From positions 62,001-126,000 of the forward strand of contig JACVGT010000008.1 of NCBI GenBank assembly GCA_018992685.1: 64,000 nt of DNA, written 5' to 3'. The notes beneath the pieces are model-generated. The model saw only the letters and a list, made by a program, of their open reading frames with translations. It searched no databases and was not told where the DNA came from. This DNA comes from Theionarchaea archaeon (GTDB lineage Archaea > Methanobacteriota_B > Thermococci > Methanofastidiosales > SZ-28-30). How positions within the stretch are numbered: position 1 is the first letter of the stretch; each line of letters opens with the position of its first letter. The position numbers and the translations under genes are program-made. Below, in pieces: positions 32,966 through 41,757 of this stretch.

Positions 32966-33589
32966 AAGTGTGCATTCTTAAAGAGATCATGGGTAGTATA
33001 AAAGCTTTTCGGTCATACTGCTGCATTGTACACAAATCCTACAAATCCTTAATTTGAATCATACGAAGAATTTTGGCATTATGCTATAATTTCCACCATT
33101 TCAGAACACGGATGGTGAATTCCCAACCTCATATTATTTAGTTCCTGCACCGCACGTACGGTCACATCTTGAAGAAGAAATCTGATTTTTGCTTCCTTAA
33201 TAACGCATTACTTATTATGGCTCTATATGCTCACAATTGTTATCTCGGTTAACATAAGAAATCTTCTTGAATGCTCAGCTTTTCCTGTGTTTGTACTTTG
33301 CTTTTCATTCTTCTGTATTCAGTCTACTCACTCACACACCATAATCTGTGAGACGTCTTCCGGTACGCATAGAGGCATCTTTCCTGTCTTCGGTATTAGT
33401 TCCGACACCTTTTTTTCTTCTTGTGCAGTTACATTCATTTCCTACATTATGTGCTGCGTTCACCAAAGCTCTCCTAATCTTTGTTCCATTCGGTTTTTGT
33501 CGTTATCTCAAATATAGGAATTCTATTCTATCTCACGCTGCTTCATTTTCCACGGGAATGAATCTCCTGTGTCGATGGTGCCATTCTTA
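32966..33589. other. A+T-rich spacer without supported gene
   Basis: About 620 bases with no reading frame I can support. A 96-codon plus-strand frame at 33227-33517 has no ribosome site or TATA box and low-complexity, Ser/Phe/Cys-rich text. An untranslated RNA cannot be excluded. Confidence 0.5.
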
Positions 33590-33605
33590 AAAATACTAGT
33601 ATTTT
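33590..33605. promoter_or_regulatory. Palindromic operator before the sensor/metallopeptidase operon
   Basis: AAAATACTAGTATTTT is a perfect 16-bp palindrome. A TATA box (GATTTATAAGGC, 33617-33628) begins 11 bp after it, and the first gene starts at 33668 behind a GGGAGGAGATG ribosome site. The position just upstream of TATA suits an activator or a repressor that blocks TBP/TFB. Confidence 0.7.
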
Positions 33606-33667
33606 GCCTAACAATAGATTTATAAGGCAGTAAGAAGAAAAAAATGTTATAGGGAGGAGATGTCCTG

Positions 33668-34810
33668 ATGGATAATATGGAAATTGAGGTCTCAGATCGG
33701 ATAAACACATTCCTTCTACTTTCCTTCAAGAAAAGAAAGCTAAGTCTCGAGATTCATCTAGAAAAAACGAAAACAGGCATTTTTGAAGGAATCAAAGAGT
33801 GGAGAAAAACCTATAGGGAAGAACTTGAGATTCTGCAGAGACTGAATCCAGAAGATAGAGAAGAAAAGATGATCATAGAAGAACTGTGCAGCCGGAAACT
33901 CTTTTTCCAATTCGAAGACGCGGAAAGAGAAGAGAATTCATACAATGATTTTTCACACATTCTCCTCGGAAGACACGATTTTGTTTACCTGCTGGAAAGT
34001 CCGAACCTTGTTGAAACGAGCTCGATTCTTCACAATATCAACAAGAAGCTGGAAGAACAAGGTTTGATCGAGGAAAGCGAAAACATTTCAGGCATTCCTA
34101 TGGACTTCACTTTCGACTGTGAAGGAAAATGCAGGTATTTCATTGGCGAGAATAATGCCTGGTTCAGGGGAGAAGGACATTCCTTTCGGAGGATTAAGAT
34201 GTATAAAAGCTTTATTTATGCCATATTCTGCATCGAATTCAAGAAGGGGGCGAAGGAAGAAGGTCAGTTTGTCAATCTGCCTGAATTCCTTTTGAAGTTG
34301 GAAATCCTTCGTGATGAACTAAGGAGACACGCTATCGGAATGTTCCTAGGATTTGGCCTTCACGATCTTATCCTAATATTGGGAAGTGAGAAAATCTCCG
34401 ACATTGTTTCAATTGTGCTGAGATTCAGGGAAATCTATCTTCTTAACAGGGAATCAAGCACCATTAGAGACACATCCACAATTTTCTGTTTGCCTGAGGA
34501 AGAACCTAAGAATTCGGAGTCAAGTGAAGACATCGAATATTCTACTCTGGTCAGTATTGTAACGGGTAGTGACAATCTCACATATCAGGAGATAAGAAGC
34601 AATGACGTGATTAGGAGTTGTGTCCAGAATGGAGAAATCAGATTTTTCGAGAGACAAGGATACTATGATCTCATAATGTCATTCAGACCAAAATCCCACT
34701 ACTCAGCGAGGCATGTGACCGAAGAGTTATTCAAAATCGACAGTGTCCTCAAGACCTCTACGATAGTGAAGATGGAAAAGGAAGAGGGTAGAAAACACCC
34801 ACAAGACTGA
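33668..34810 (+). CDS. Unknown protein with three Lrp/RAM-like repeats
   Basis: 380 residues, soluble. I recognise no named family. Three segments share a pattern like the ligand-binding (RAM) domain of Lrp/AsnC regulators: GRHDFVYLLESPNLVETSSI, GLHDLILILGSEKISDIVSI and GYYDLIMSFRPKSHYSARHV; the last continues into KIDSVLKTSTIV, the usual end of such a domain. No helix-turn-helix is obvious, so it may sense a ligand without binding DNA. The N-terminus is helical and charged. It is the first gene of an operon with the metallopeptidase gene 21 bp downstream and has a palindromic operator at its promoter. Confidence 0.65.
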   Translation: MDNMEIEVSDRINTFLLLSFKKRKLSLEIHLEKTKTGIFEGIKEWRKTYREELEILQRLNPEDREEKMIIEELCSRKLFFQFEDAEREENSYNDFSHILLGRHDFVYLLESPNLVETSSILHNINKKLEEQGLIEESENISGIPMDFTFDCEGKCRYFIGENNAWFRGEGHSFRRIKMYKSFIYAIFCIEFKKGAKEEGQFVNLPEFLLKLEILRDELRRHAIGMFLGFGLHDLILILGSEKISDIVSIVLRFREIYLLNRESSTIRDTSTIFCLPEEEPKNSESSEDIEYSTLVSIVTGSDNLTYQEIRSNDVIRSCVQNGEIRFFERQGYYDLIMSFRPKSHYSARHVTEELFKIDSVLKTSTIVKMEKEEGRKHPQD

Positions 34811-34831
34811 AAGGAAAAGAGGCGACTTGCA

Positions 34832-37183
34832 ATGAGAGATAAGAACGAACTGGGAAGAAAAATCTTCGAGAAAAGAAGGCGCCTAGTAAAAGACCTGGCC
34901 AAGGCTCATCTGAGATCGATTCATGCCTTCAGAAGAAATTGGAATTCCAAGTACGAGAATTTTCTTCTTCCAAAGGCAGAAACCGTTTTTGATTATCTGA
35001 CAAGAGAGACTGAAGGAACTAAGTCAATGCAATATTCTGGTGCTGACGAATGGTTCAAGATTCACGAGGATGAGGAAAGGTTGGAAAGGACAGTCCAGGC
35101 AATCCTCACCATTCTCAATTGGATATACTGGCAGAGACTTGAAGGCCATGAAGTAACCGATGTTTCAGCAGCAAGAGAATGTTCTTTTGAAGACATTGGA
35201 GGGATTCAACAGCTTTTCATCGCTTCTGACGCTCTGATCGGAGATTACAAGTCGAGTTTTTCCTTTAAGATTCCCTATGACATCTTCAGTGTTTTCGGCC
35301 TCCATCATTCTATGCAGGCCACCTTTCCTTTTTTCGTTTCTGCCCCGCGATATGCAAAGTACGGGTTTTTTCCATGCTGGGTTCTCTTTTCGCATGAAGT
35401 AGCCCACATCGCAGTAGGATGGATACAAAAGAACTATGGCAGATGGTTGACGATTGAAAGAGATCTGGTGACGTTGTCTGAGAATAATACCATAAGGAAT
35501 TCTGGAGAGCTCGAAGAATTTCTTGGCGAAGTCAGTAAGTTAAAAAAACAGAAAAGAAAAATACGAAAAGAGATCAACGAAACGGAAGAAGCAAAGGTAG
35601 ACCAGATTACGGAGCTAGAAGAGAAACTTGAAGAAATGGAAAGCCTTGTGAGGGAAATGAAGAAGAAATCAACATTTTTTGGCGAACAATATAAAGAATA
35701 TCTCGATAGTAAGATAGAAGATAGAGGAAAGCTAATCTTTGAAGAAATCAAATCCTGGTCAGACAAGATCTTCAATGAGATGAGATCATTCTTGATATCT
35801 AACTCGATTGAACTCAAACGCTTTGAAGAATTGCTGGGCAGATTGAAAACAATAGATGGATGCGGAGAAATTGAGGAGTTTGATCGCTGGTCAGACTTCG
35901 TTTCATCATGTGGAGAAATACTCCGTGAATTGGATGATATTGTTGAAGAAAATGATCTCAAGGAACAGATTGAAGCCACTAGCCTGAACTCCAGAATAGA
36001 CGATCTGGATGCTTATTTGCTGAACTATGTTGAAGTCTATAAACCTATAATGGAATTTGCTAGAAACTTCATTGATTCAGATGATGCGTCTTTGAATAAT
36101 AAAATCGAAGATTTTTTCGGGAAATGGAAAAATATCTGTCTAAGAGCCGATGAACTAACTGAATTGATGACAAGACTTACAAGTGGACATACAGGCCGGA
36201 GAATCTCATATGGACGCTTCCAGAATTTTTCCGAACAGCTAATTTGTGATATTATTGCAACTCTCCTTTCAGGTGAGTACTACATATACTCATTTTGTTT
36301 CTTTAATTTCTTTCCAACCCTCCTTACGTCCAAGAAAGGAATCGTTGGACAAATTGCCCGGACACCCATGGTCCTTAGACTTTTTGTTTGCCTAGAGACT
36401 CTTGGACACACAGTGCCCGAATTGAGGGAACCATTAGATTCACTCTCGGAAAAATATCTGTATTCAAGGAGAAGAGATGAAACAGTTGCCAAAGAGGGCA
36501 ATGAAAACTGTAACCCAACTGAATTTGGTGTAGTTGAAATTCTTGAACAATTGTCCATAGAATGTAGGAAAAGAGACAGGAGAACTGAACCAGAAGTCCA
36601 TCAGAATCAGAAGAACATGATCGAAGAGCTCTTGAAGGAAGTCTTAGATGAAGAAAAGCTGGTTGGAGAATTTTTCACTAGAAATAAGAGGAAAATGGAC
36701 ACAAAGAGTGAGATGGGTGACCTACTAGACCGTTTCAACTACATGGACAGTCTCTTGCAGGAGGATCTCAGAGTGCTTCTGAGACGAGGGTCGCCAGCGC
36801 TAGAGAAACTTGAAGGTCGGGGGATCGAAAAGAACTCCCTTCATGAATTGATAGATCTAATTAGAGATAATCTAATTAATGCTGAAGGGTGTTTCTACAA
36901 TCCAAAGAAGGATTTTGAAGAAATCAGGAAGATGGAAAGTCTTTCAGACAGACTCAGGAAAGGGATCATAATTCTAGATTCTGAACAGAAATCGAGGTAC
37001 ATTATCTCTGCATTTTGCTATCTTTATTTCAAGGAAAGATTGGTTGGAGGAACGCCGAAGCACGACTTCATCAAGGCCTTCAATTCCACCGTGCTCTCAA
37101 TCGCGTGGTCAAAACAAGCATTGGAACGATTTTCGCACGAAAAGAGTTCAGCGCCTGGCAGCAATCCAGGGGAAGTTCATTGA
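34832..37183 (+). CDS. Predicted zinc metallopeptidase with coiled-coil insertion
   Basis: 783 residues. An HExxH zinc motif (WVLFSHEVAHIAV, H188/E189/H192) lies in a hydrophobic helix. About 280 residues later, FSEQLICDIIATLLSGEYY (near residues 467-485) looks like the E-x-x-x-D helix that gives the third zinc ligand in gluzincins. The segment between them is a long charged coiled coil (KKQKRKIRKEINETEEAKVD and onward). The rest is helical without recognised domains. No signal peptide. It is A+T-rich and co-transcribed with the gene at 33668; its last 36 bp overlap the convergent small gene. Peptidase activity is inferred from motif only. Confidence 0.65.
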   Translation: MRDKNELGRKIFEKRRRLVKDLAKAHLRSIHAFRRNWNSKYENFLLPKAETVFDYLTRETEGTKSMQYSGADEWFKIHEDEERLERTVQAILTILNWIYWQRLEGHEVTDVSAARECSFEDIGGIQQLFIASDALIGDYKSSFSFKIPYDIFSVFGLHHSMQATFPFFVSAPRYAKYGFFPCWVLFSHEVAHIAVGWIQKNYGRWLTIERDLVTLSENNTIRNSGELEEFLGEVSKLKKQKRKIRKEINETEEAKVDQITELEEKLEEMESLVREMKKKSTFFGEQYKEYLDSKIEDRGKLIFEEIKSWSDKIFNEMRSFLISNSIELKRFEELLGRLKTIDGCGEIEEFDRWSDFVSSCGEILRELDDIVEENDLKEQIEATSLNSRIDDLDAYLLNYVEVYKPIMEFARNFIDSDDASLNNKIEDFFGKWKNICLRADELTELMTRLTSGHTGRRISYGRFQNFSEQLICDIIATLLSGEYYIYSFCFFNFFPTLLTSKKGIVGQIARTPMVLRLFVCLETLGHTVPELREPLDSLSEKYLYSRRRDETVAKEGNENCNPTEFGVVEILEQLSIECRKRDRRTEPEVHQNQKNMIEELLKEVLDEEKLVGEFFTRNKRKMDTKSEMGDLLDRFNYMDSLLQEDLRVLLRRGSPALEKLEGRGIEKNSLHELIDLIRDNLINAEGCFYNPKKDFEEIRKMESLSDRLRKGIIILDSEQKSRYIISAFCYLYFKERLVGGTPKHDFIKAFNSTVLSIAWSKQALERFSHEKSSAPGSNPGEVH

Positions 37184-37411
37184 CATGTATTCCCATCCCT
37201 TCTTCTCCACCACAAGAACCTCACCACTCTTGTAGAATCGTATGTATCCTTTTCTTCTCAAATACTGGAGTGAGCCTCTGTACTCGGGGACTCTTGACAC
37301 TGCAGTGAGAGGTGCGTATTTTTCATGATGTGCCTTGATCCATTTGGCAAGTCTAGGCAATACCATTTCCAAAGCGTAGGATTCACTTTTCTCCAGTTTT
37401 ATTAACTTCAT
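37148..37411 (-). CDS. Small winged-helix-like protein
   Basis: 87 residues, basic. The second half (RGSLQYLRRKGYIRFYKSGE, LVVEKKGWEYM) resembles the recognition helix and wing of a winged-helix DNA-binding domain; the first half is helical. The start is an ATG at 37411, right after a GTG. TATA-like GCTTAAATATC and the A+T palindrome at 37415-37430 lie in front. It may regulate the island, but that is only inference from position and fold impression. Confidence 0.55.
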   Translation of the reverse strand: MKLIKLEKSESYALEMVLPRLAKWIKAHHEKYAPLTAVSRVPEYRGSLQYLRRKGYIRFYKSGEVLVVEKKGWEYMSMNFPWIAARR

Positions 37412-37930
37412 CACAATAATTAAGATTATTAAGATATTTAAGCTTTTTCGTTTTACTAGTTTGTAAATAAGATACGGACAACTGCAATCTCCTTTCCTGT
37501 GTTAAAATCATCAAAGGAAGCAGAATTTCTATCGCTCAGATGATACATTCTCCATGCTAGAGAAGGCTGTCTTCCCAACGGTACGTCTCACCTGCAAGGT
37601 TAAAGAATACGCACAAACTTGTAGATCATGATATCTGTATATCAGGTGGTGGAAAAGTGCATCTGAGGTGTTTTCCTAATAGATGCTTCTTAGCATACCA
37701 GATAGGTCCTTGGTAATAATAAATGAAACAAACTTGAAGAATGATATCCTTTTGCTTCATCTCTTTTTTCTCATACAGAGACAATCATCCCAGAATATCT
37801 CTCATCGATGGATTCTTACGACAGCATCCTAGGTTGGATTGCCCTTTTCTTAACGGAACGGGTTATCTCATTATGTGGATCACAGAGGCTCTTTAAGAAG
37901 GTTTTTAAATGTTCGTCCTTTACTACGCTC
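37412..37930. other. A+T-rich spacer at the right edge of the island
   Basis: No supported gene. It holds the promoter region of the minus-strand gene (37415-37440), an ACTAGT hexamer at 37455-37460 that is the core of the island operators, and the TATA box GTTTTTAAATG (about 37899-37909) of the lipoprotein gene. Composition returns toward that of the rest of the window after this spacer. Confidence 0.5.
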
Positions 37931-38293
37931 ATGAAAAGAGTAATCCTGCTTCTGTTAGTACTCTCGGTTGGATGTGTTGGGCAGAAAAAGAGCTACAACA
38001 TGGACGAGAGTCGCGACATTGCGCGAGAATTCGTGCTCACCAGTCCCACCTACAAGTTCGACGGAAACGGACTCGAACTTGTCGATACGGTGACTCTGGA
38101 GTGTGACTCCTGCTGGCAGTTCACCTTCACGTTCACATCAAGTCATGGTGGATATGGCGATAGAACAGGGGAGATAATAACTCAGGTCATCACCCCGCAC
38201 GTGGCCGCAGTGACAGTCGAGAATGGGAAGGTGACAAGAGCTGTGCTTGATGAGAGTTGGGACATGATCTCCCAGACACTGCTGGGAGAATGA
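37931..38293 (+). CDS. Small putative lipoprotein
   Basis: 120 residues. The N-terminus is a signal peptide with a lipobox-like end (MKRVILLLLVLSVGCVG), so a lipid-anchored or exported protein is likely. The mature part includes SRDIAREFVLTSPTYKFDG, C-x2-C-W-x-F-x-F, SHGGYGDRTGE and a VTVENGKVTRAVLDESWD tail, reminiscent of small secreted domains of unknown role. The ATG at 37931 is about 22-32 nt after a TATA box, so the longer reading frame from 37808 is rejected. Confidence 0.65.
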   Translation: MKRVILLLLVLSVGCVGQKKSYNMDESRDIAREFVLTSPTYKFDGNGLELVDTVTLECDSCWQFTFTFTSSHGGYGDRTGEIITQVITPHVAAVTVENGKVTRAVLDESWDMISQTLLGE

Positions 38294-38349
38294 TGATGCC
38301 TCACTGACGAATCACCTAGATTTTTAAGGGGCTCTTTACATACTGTCCC

Positions 38350-38745
38350 ATGCAGTGGAAACGCATCGCAGCTATCGTTGCCCTCACGACAGACGAGTTG
38401 ATGTTCACCTTCTTGTTTTTTGTAGTGCTGCCCTTATTCAACGTGAGACTGCCGCTTTCAGTCTATGGTGGTGTCATTGGTTTCCTGATTGGCAAGGATC
38501 TCATCGTCGTGAGACTCATTTGGAACGTTGTTGTAAAACCCCCTGAAACGGGGAGTGAAGCACTGCTGCGAAAAGTTGGGGTCGCTGTCACTGATATTGA
38601 TGCCCATTCTTCAGGTACAGTTCAGATTGAGAATGAACTGTGGAACGCAGAGTCAGTTCATCCTGTCAGGAAAGGGGATAGGGTGAAAATCCTCTCTCTA
38701 GAGGGTCTCTCTCTCCAGGTAGAACCAGTGGCTGATCAAGAATAG
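38350..38745 (+). CDS. NfeD-like membrane protein
   Basis: 131 residues. Two membrane helices (residues about 7-30 and 36-60) are followed by an OB-fold NfeD domain (KVGVAVTDIDAHSSGTVQIE, VRKGDRVKILSLEGLSLQVE). NfeD proteins usually pair with stomatin-like proteins or membrane proteases in membrane quality control; no stomatin is nearby. A TATA-like TTTTTAAGG lies about 22-30 nt before the ATG. Confidence 0.8.
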   Translation: MQWKRIAAIVALTTDELMFTFLFFVVLPLFNVRLPLSVYGGVIGFLIGKDLIVVRLIWNVVVKPPETGSEALLRKVGVAVTDIDAHSSGTVQIENELWNAESVHPVRKGDRVKILSLEGLSLQVEPVADQE

Positions 38746-38811
38746 CACCAAGGTTCATCCACTGACACGTGACCTGGAAAAGGATTTTAAGAACAGGTTC
38801 CAGGGTAGAGC

Positions 38812-39561
38812 ATGGCCAGCTTCATGTTGGATTTGGATGGAGTTTTACGAAGAGGAACCCATGTTATTGCAGGAGCTCCAGAACTCCTTGAGGTACTGAA
38901 TGACTATGTGGTGGTCACCAACAATTCCACGAGGACGTCTCAAATGTACGCAGAAGAACTCCAGGCCTTGGGACTGCGCATACCTCCTGAGAAAATTCTC
39001 ACATCTGCTAGAGCAACAGCATTATTCCTGAAGGAGAACAGAGACTACCAGACAGCGTGGGTGGTGGGAGAAAAGGGGTTACTGCATGAAATCCAGGGCA
39101 TTGGGTACACTGTTACTCCCGGTTGCCAGTGTGTCGTTGTGGGCTGGGACAGAACTCTCACCTATCAGAAGCTGGAGACCGCCTGTCTGGCCATCAGAAG
39201 GGGTGCAGAATTCATTGGAACCAACCCAGACCTGACCTACCCATCAGAAAAGGGTATCATCCCCGGTTGTGGGTCAATTCTGGCTTTCCTTCAGGCCTGC
39301 ACTGATAGAACTCCTTTGGTGATTGGAAAACCTAACACTCTCATTATGGAATTGGCGCTGAAAATGTTGAAAGACAAGGATGCCTACGTCATTGGGGACA
39401 GGTTGGACACTGATGTACAGGCAGGTATCAATGCAAACCTGAAAACTATTCTGGTATTAACAGGAGTGGAAACTGAAGAAAGTGTTAGTTCCTCCAAAAT
39501 CAAGCCAGATCTCATATTTGAAACTCTTGATGATGTGAAAAGGTTCGTCTGTCAGTTCTGA
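38812..39561 (+). CDS. HAD-superfamily phosphatase, NagD-like (class IIA)
   Basis: 249 residues. HAD motif I is DLDGVLRRG, motif II VVTNNSTRTS, motif III lysine in IGKPN, and motif IV VIGDRLDTDVQAG. The cap arrangement (GAEFIGTNPDLTYPSEKGIIPG) is that of NagD/phosphoglycolate phosphatases of class IIA. The natural substrate is unknown. The TATA box GGATTTTAAG lies about 20-28 nt before the ATG. Confidence 0.88.
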   Translation: MASFMLDLDGVLRRGTHVIAGAPELLEVLNDYVVVTNNSTRTSQMYAEELQALGLRIPPEKILTSARATALFLKENRDYQTAWVVGEKGLLHEIQGIGYTVTPGCQCVVVGWDRTLTYQKLETACLAIRRGAEFIGTNPDLTYPSEKGIIPGCGSILAFLQACTDRTPLVIGKPNTLIMELALKMLKDKDAYVIGDRLDTDVQAGINANLKTILVLTGVETEESVSSSKIKPDLIFETLDDVKRFVCQF

Positions 39562-39749
39562 AAAGTCTGCCAATCCTCGACCTGGTCTATCCTCACATTC
39601 TCTTCCTTCCTTTCTTCTCCTTTCTTCACAAAGCATTTCGTTGACAGTTCACATACCAGGACGTTTCCAGAGCTTTTCTCAAGACACTCCTCAAACGAAA
39701 CCTTGATGTGAGAATACGTGTGAATTGAAACGTCACTGCACCAGAACAC
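39552..39749 (-). CDS. Possible small protein downstream of the presenilin-like gene
   Basis: A frame of up to 65 residues from a GTG at 39747-39749, overlapping the end of the presenilin-like gene. Its text looks coding (VSIHTYSHIKVSFEECLEK, GNVLVCELSTKCFVKKGEE), with three cysteines and a charged end, but there is no ribosome site and the start is guesswork. It overlaps the end of the HAD gene by 10 bp on the other strand. I recognise no family. Confidence 0.3.
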   Translation of the reverse strand: MFWCSDVSIHTYSHIKVSFEECLEKSSGNVLVCELSTKCFVKKGEERKEENVRIDQVEDWQTFQN

Positions 39750-40554
39750 CCATGCATTCAGGGTGTTGCACAAGATAGCCGATAAAGAGTCCAAGAATGC
39801 CCAGCGATGCATATGGTCCTGCATGCGCTTCGTCGTGCCTAGCAGCCAGCAACAATCCCGCAAGCCCGAAGGCTGAAGCGAACACCGCTCCCACTTCCAA
39901 GGAATGGGTGAAGGCTGATACAGCCAGCATACAGGGAAAAGCGATATCAGCACACCCAACGAGAGAGGGTCCATCTTTGGTGGTTGCTCTGAATATAAGG
40001 ATGCTCTTCTCTTGAGACATGCCTTTTGCTATTTTCTCCATGTAATCACTCTGCCGTGATGATAGTATTGACGACAGCATGTCCAACAGAATGAGGAATG
40101 CAAAGAGTGCAACTACGTGGATAACTTCAAAGTACGACCCCAGGACAGCAGCAGAACCTACAGCAAATATTCCGGTGCTCACGAGGTGAAACTGACTGAC
40201 CCTATATTGGAGGATTACTGCCACACTGGAGAGTACTACAATTACGTACCAGGTCTGACCCAGGAGGAGCAGGATAAGTGCGACTCCTGCCCACAAGAGT
40301 CCATATTCCCCAAATGAATGGAACATGCGGCTCAGCCCAAACCGTATCAAGAGCAATAACATGATGATTACCACCACAATGAGGCACCCGACAACGACAA
40401 GCATGTTTACCTGCCCAATTCCACCTAGTGCTTCGTCTACTGTGCCAAGAAGATCAAATCTCCTTCCCAGTATTATAGCAGTTACCTACACCAGCAAATA
40501 GAGTAAGACAAGAAATACCCTGAAGTCCATGTGCCACTTTTCTTTGGTCTTCAT
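39733..40554 (-). pseudogene. Presenilin/signal-peptide-peptidase-like aspartyl membrane protease interrupted by in-frame TAG
   Basis: The ATG at 40552-40554 has a strong ribosome site (GGAGTGATAGT) and sits 4 nt after the upstream stop codon. Codon 23 (40486-40488) is TAG, in the middle of the first membrane helix (FRVFLVLLYLLV before it, VTAIILGRRFDLL after it). The frame then stays open for 250 codons to 39733. The remainder has about eight helices with two aspartates in presenilin-like settings, LILLDMLSS and LVGCADIAFP; the usual GxGD is GCAD here. A shorter protein could start at an ATG at 40404 (223 aa, weak GGCAGG site). Nonsense mutation, readthrough or sequencing error are all possible. 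Confidence 0.65.
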
Positions 40555-40558
40555 ACTA

Positions 40559-41320
40559 TCACTCCTTCCCCTTCAAAGAAAGAGCCAGGTTCGCCCAGGC
40601 ATCATCTCGTTTCTCCTTGTCATCAATGCGTGAAGCAATCAGGTTAGCCAGAAATGACTGACTTGTGGATACCAACTTTGCATGAAACTCGGTGAGGCTC
40701 TTGCTCGTCTCAGCAAACATACCTAAGTATACACGGGCCACATAATTGGTCAAAATACTACCGATGGAACCCAGTACTCCAATGAGTGCTTTTTCTACCC
40801 ATGTTGCCGATTCTGACCAGTACATCAGAAGGTACAGGGCTGCACCAATTATCCCCACCCCAAGAAAAACACACAGTACTCCCACAGCGAATATCCAGTA
40901 ATTCTGGCTCAGATTCAGATCATAATACCTTCTCAACTGAATTTGGTTAATTCTCAGCAATTTTTCAGCCCTGTTTTCTTCAGGTGTGGGAATCAAATCG
41001 AGAAGGTCAATCTCAAAAGCGAGGTCCTGTATCTCCTCCTGTATGGATTTCAGTTTTGTCCTTCCTACAGAGACCGCTGAGATAAGCGCTACCGTGCCAA
41101 AAGTGAGCAAGACCACGTAATCCGCTGGAGAAAAAGGTGGTCGTATGTCAAAGAAGACATCAGTAATAAAACAGGCAAATCCCAACGATATGAAAATAAG
41201 GCCAACGACGAGAACCAGACAGTAAACGCGCTGGATAGTCCTTAATCGGTTCGACCGCTCTTTCTTTTCCTTGGTGAAGGTTTCTTCCAGATCTTCATTC
41301 TTACTTCTTCCAGTATCCAT
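40559..41320 (-). CDS. Four-helix membrane protein with central coiled region
   Basis: 253 residues. A charged N-terminus is followed by two helices (VYCLVLVVGLIFISLGFACF, YVVLLTFGTVALISAVSVG), a soluble helical linker, then INQIQLRRYYDLNLSQNYWI leading into another helix pair. That last part recalls the two-helix membrane domain found next to TRADD-N-like modules in bacterial conflict proteins; I hold this loosely. GGGAGG precedes the ATG. It is translated just before the presenilin-like gene (4-nt gap) and is likely its operon partner. Confidence 0.65.
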   Translation of the reverse strand: MDTGRSKNEDLEETFTKEKKERSNRLRTIQRVYCLVLVVGLIFISLGFACFITDVFFDIRPPFSPADYVVLLTFGTVALISAVSVGRTKLKSIQEEIQDLAFEIDLLDLIPTPEENRAEKLLRINQIQLRRYYDLNLSQNYWIFAVGVLCVFLGVGIIGAALYLLMYWSESATWVEKALIGVLGSIGSILTNYVARVYLGMFAETSKSLTEFHAKLVSTSQSFLANLIASRIDDKEKRDDAWANLALSLKGKE

Positions 41321-41757
41321 GTCATGCCTCCCTTACGAGTTTGATCCACTCATTGTGTCAGGCGCTGAGCACCTGACCAAGATGAATCTGATCCCTATTC
41401 TTTCTGTCATTCATATGTCTTGGGTCTGTGTTGATTAATGCAAACCGAATCGTAGATATCTGGGTTCCGGGTATCTCTCTTGGTATTATCGGGTGAATAG
41501 CCCAAAATAAGACCTTGAGTCTCCTATCAGTCTCATTCTGCTTTTCATTTCACTTTGAGATGTGACAAGAGTAGTCAGCACTCTAATGAAGGAATGGCAG
41601 CTCGAATATCTGAAGAACTGGATTGATTGCCTCCCTGTCTAGCTGATCAGCAGCCCAGCACTCCACGGATTCGGAGTAGGGTGATAGACACGATCGATCA
41701 TTCGAAGAGATCGGACTTCTCTTGTCTTCATGTCGAAGCTCGATGTTCTTATGGCAG
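41321..41757. other. Spacer without supported gene
   Basis: About 440 bases between two minus-strand genes. It contains a short hairpin (GTCAGG and CCTGAC arms at 41359-41379) near the start of the gene at 41320. I see no convincing gene or clear TATA box. Confidence 0.45.

Noticed and set aside
33227-33517. 96-codon plus-strand frame in the A+T-rich spacer
   Set aside because: No TATA box or ribosome site; Ser/Phe/Cys-rich text typical of non-coding A+T-rich DNA.
40486-40488. Pyrrolysine reading of the TAG in the presenilin-like gene
   Set aside because: TAG is used as an ordinary stop by many genes here (secG, gcvPB, gpmI, srp19, the NfeD gene, the Yip1 gene and others), and no pyl genes are in the window; kept only as a remote possibility.
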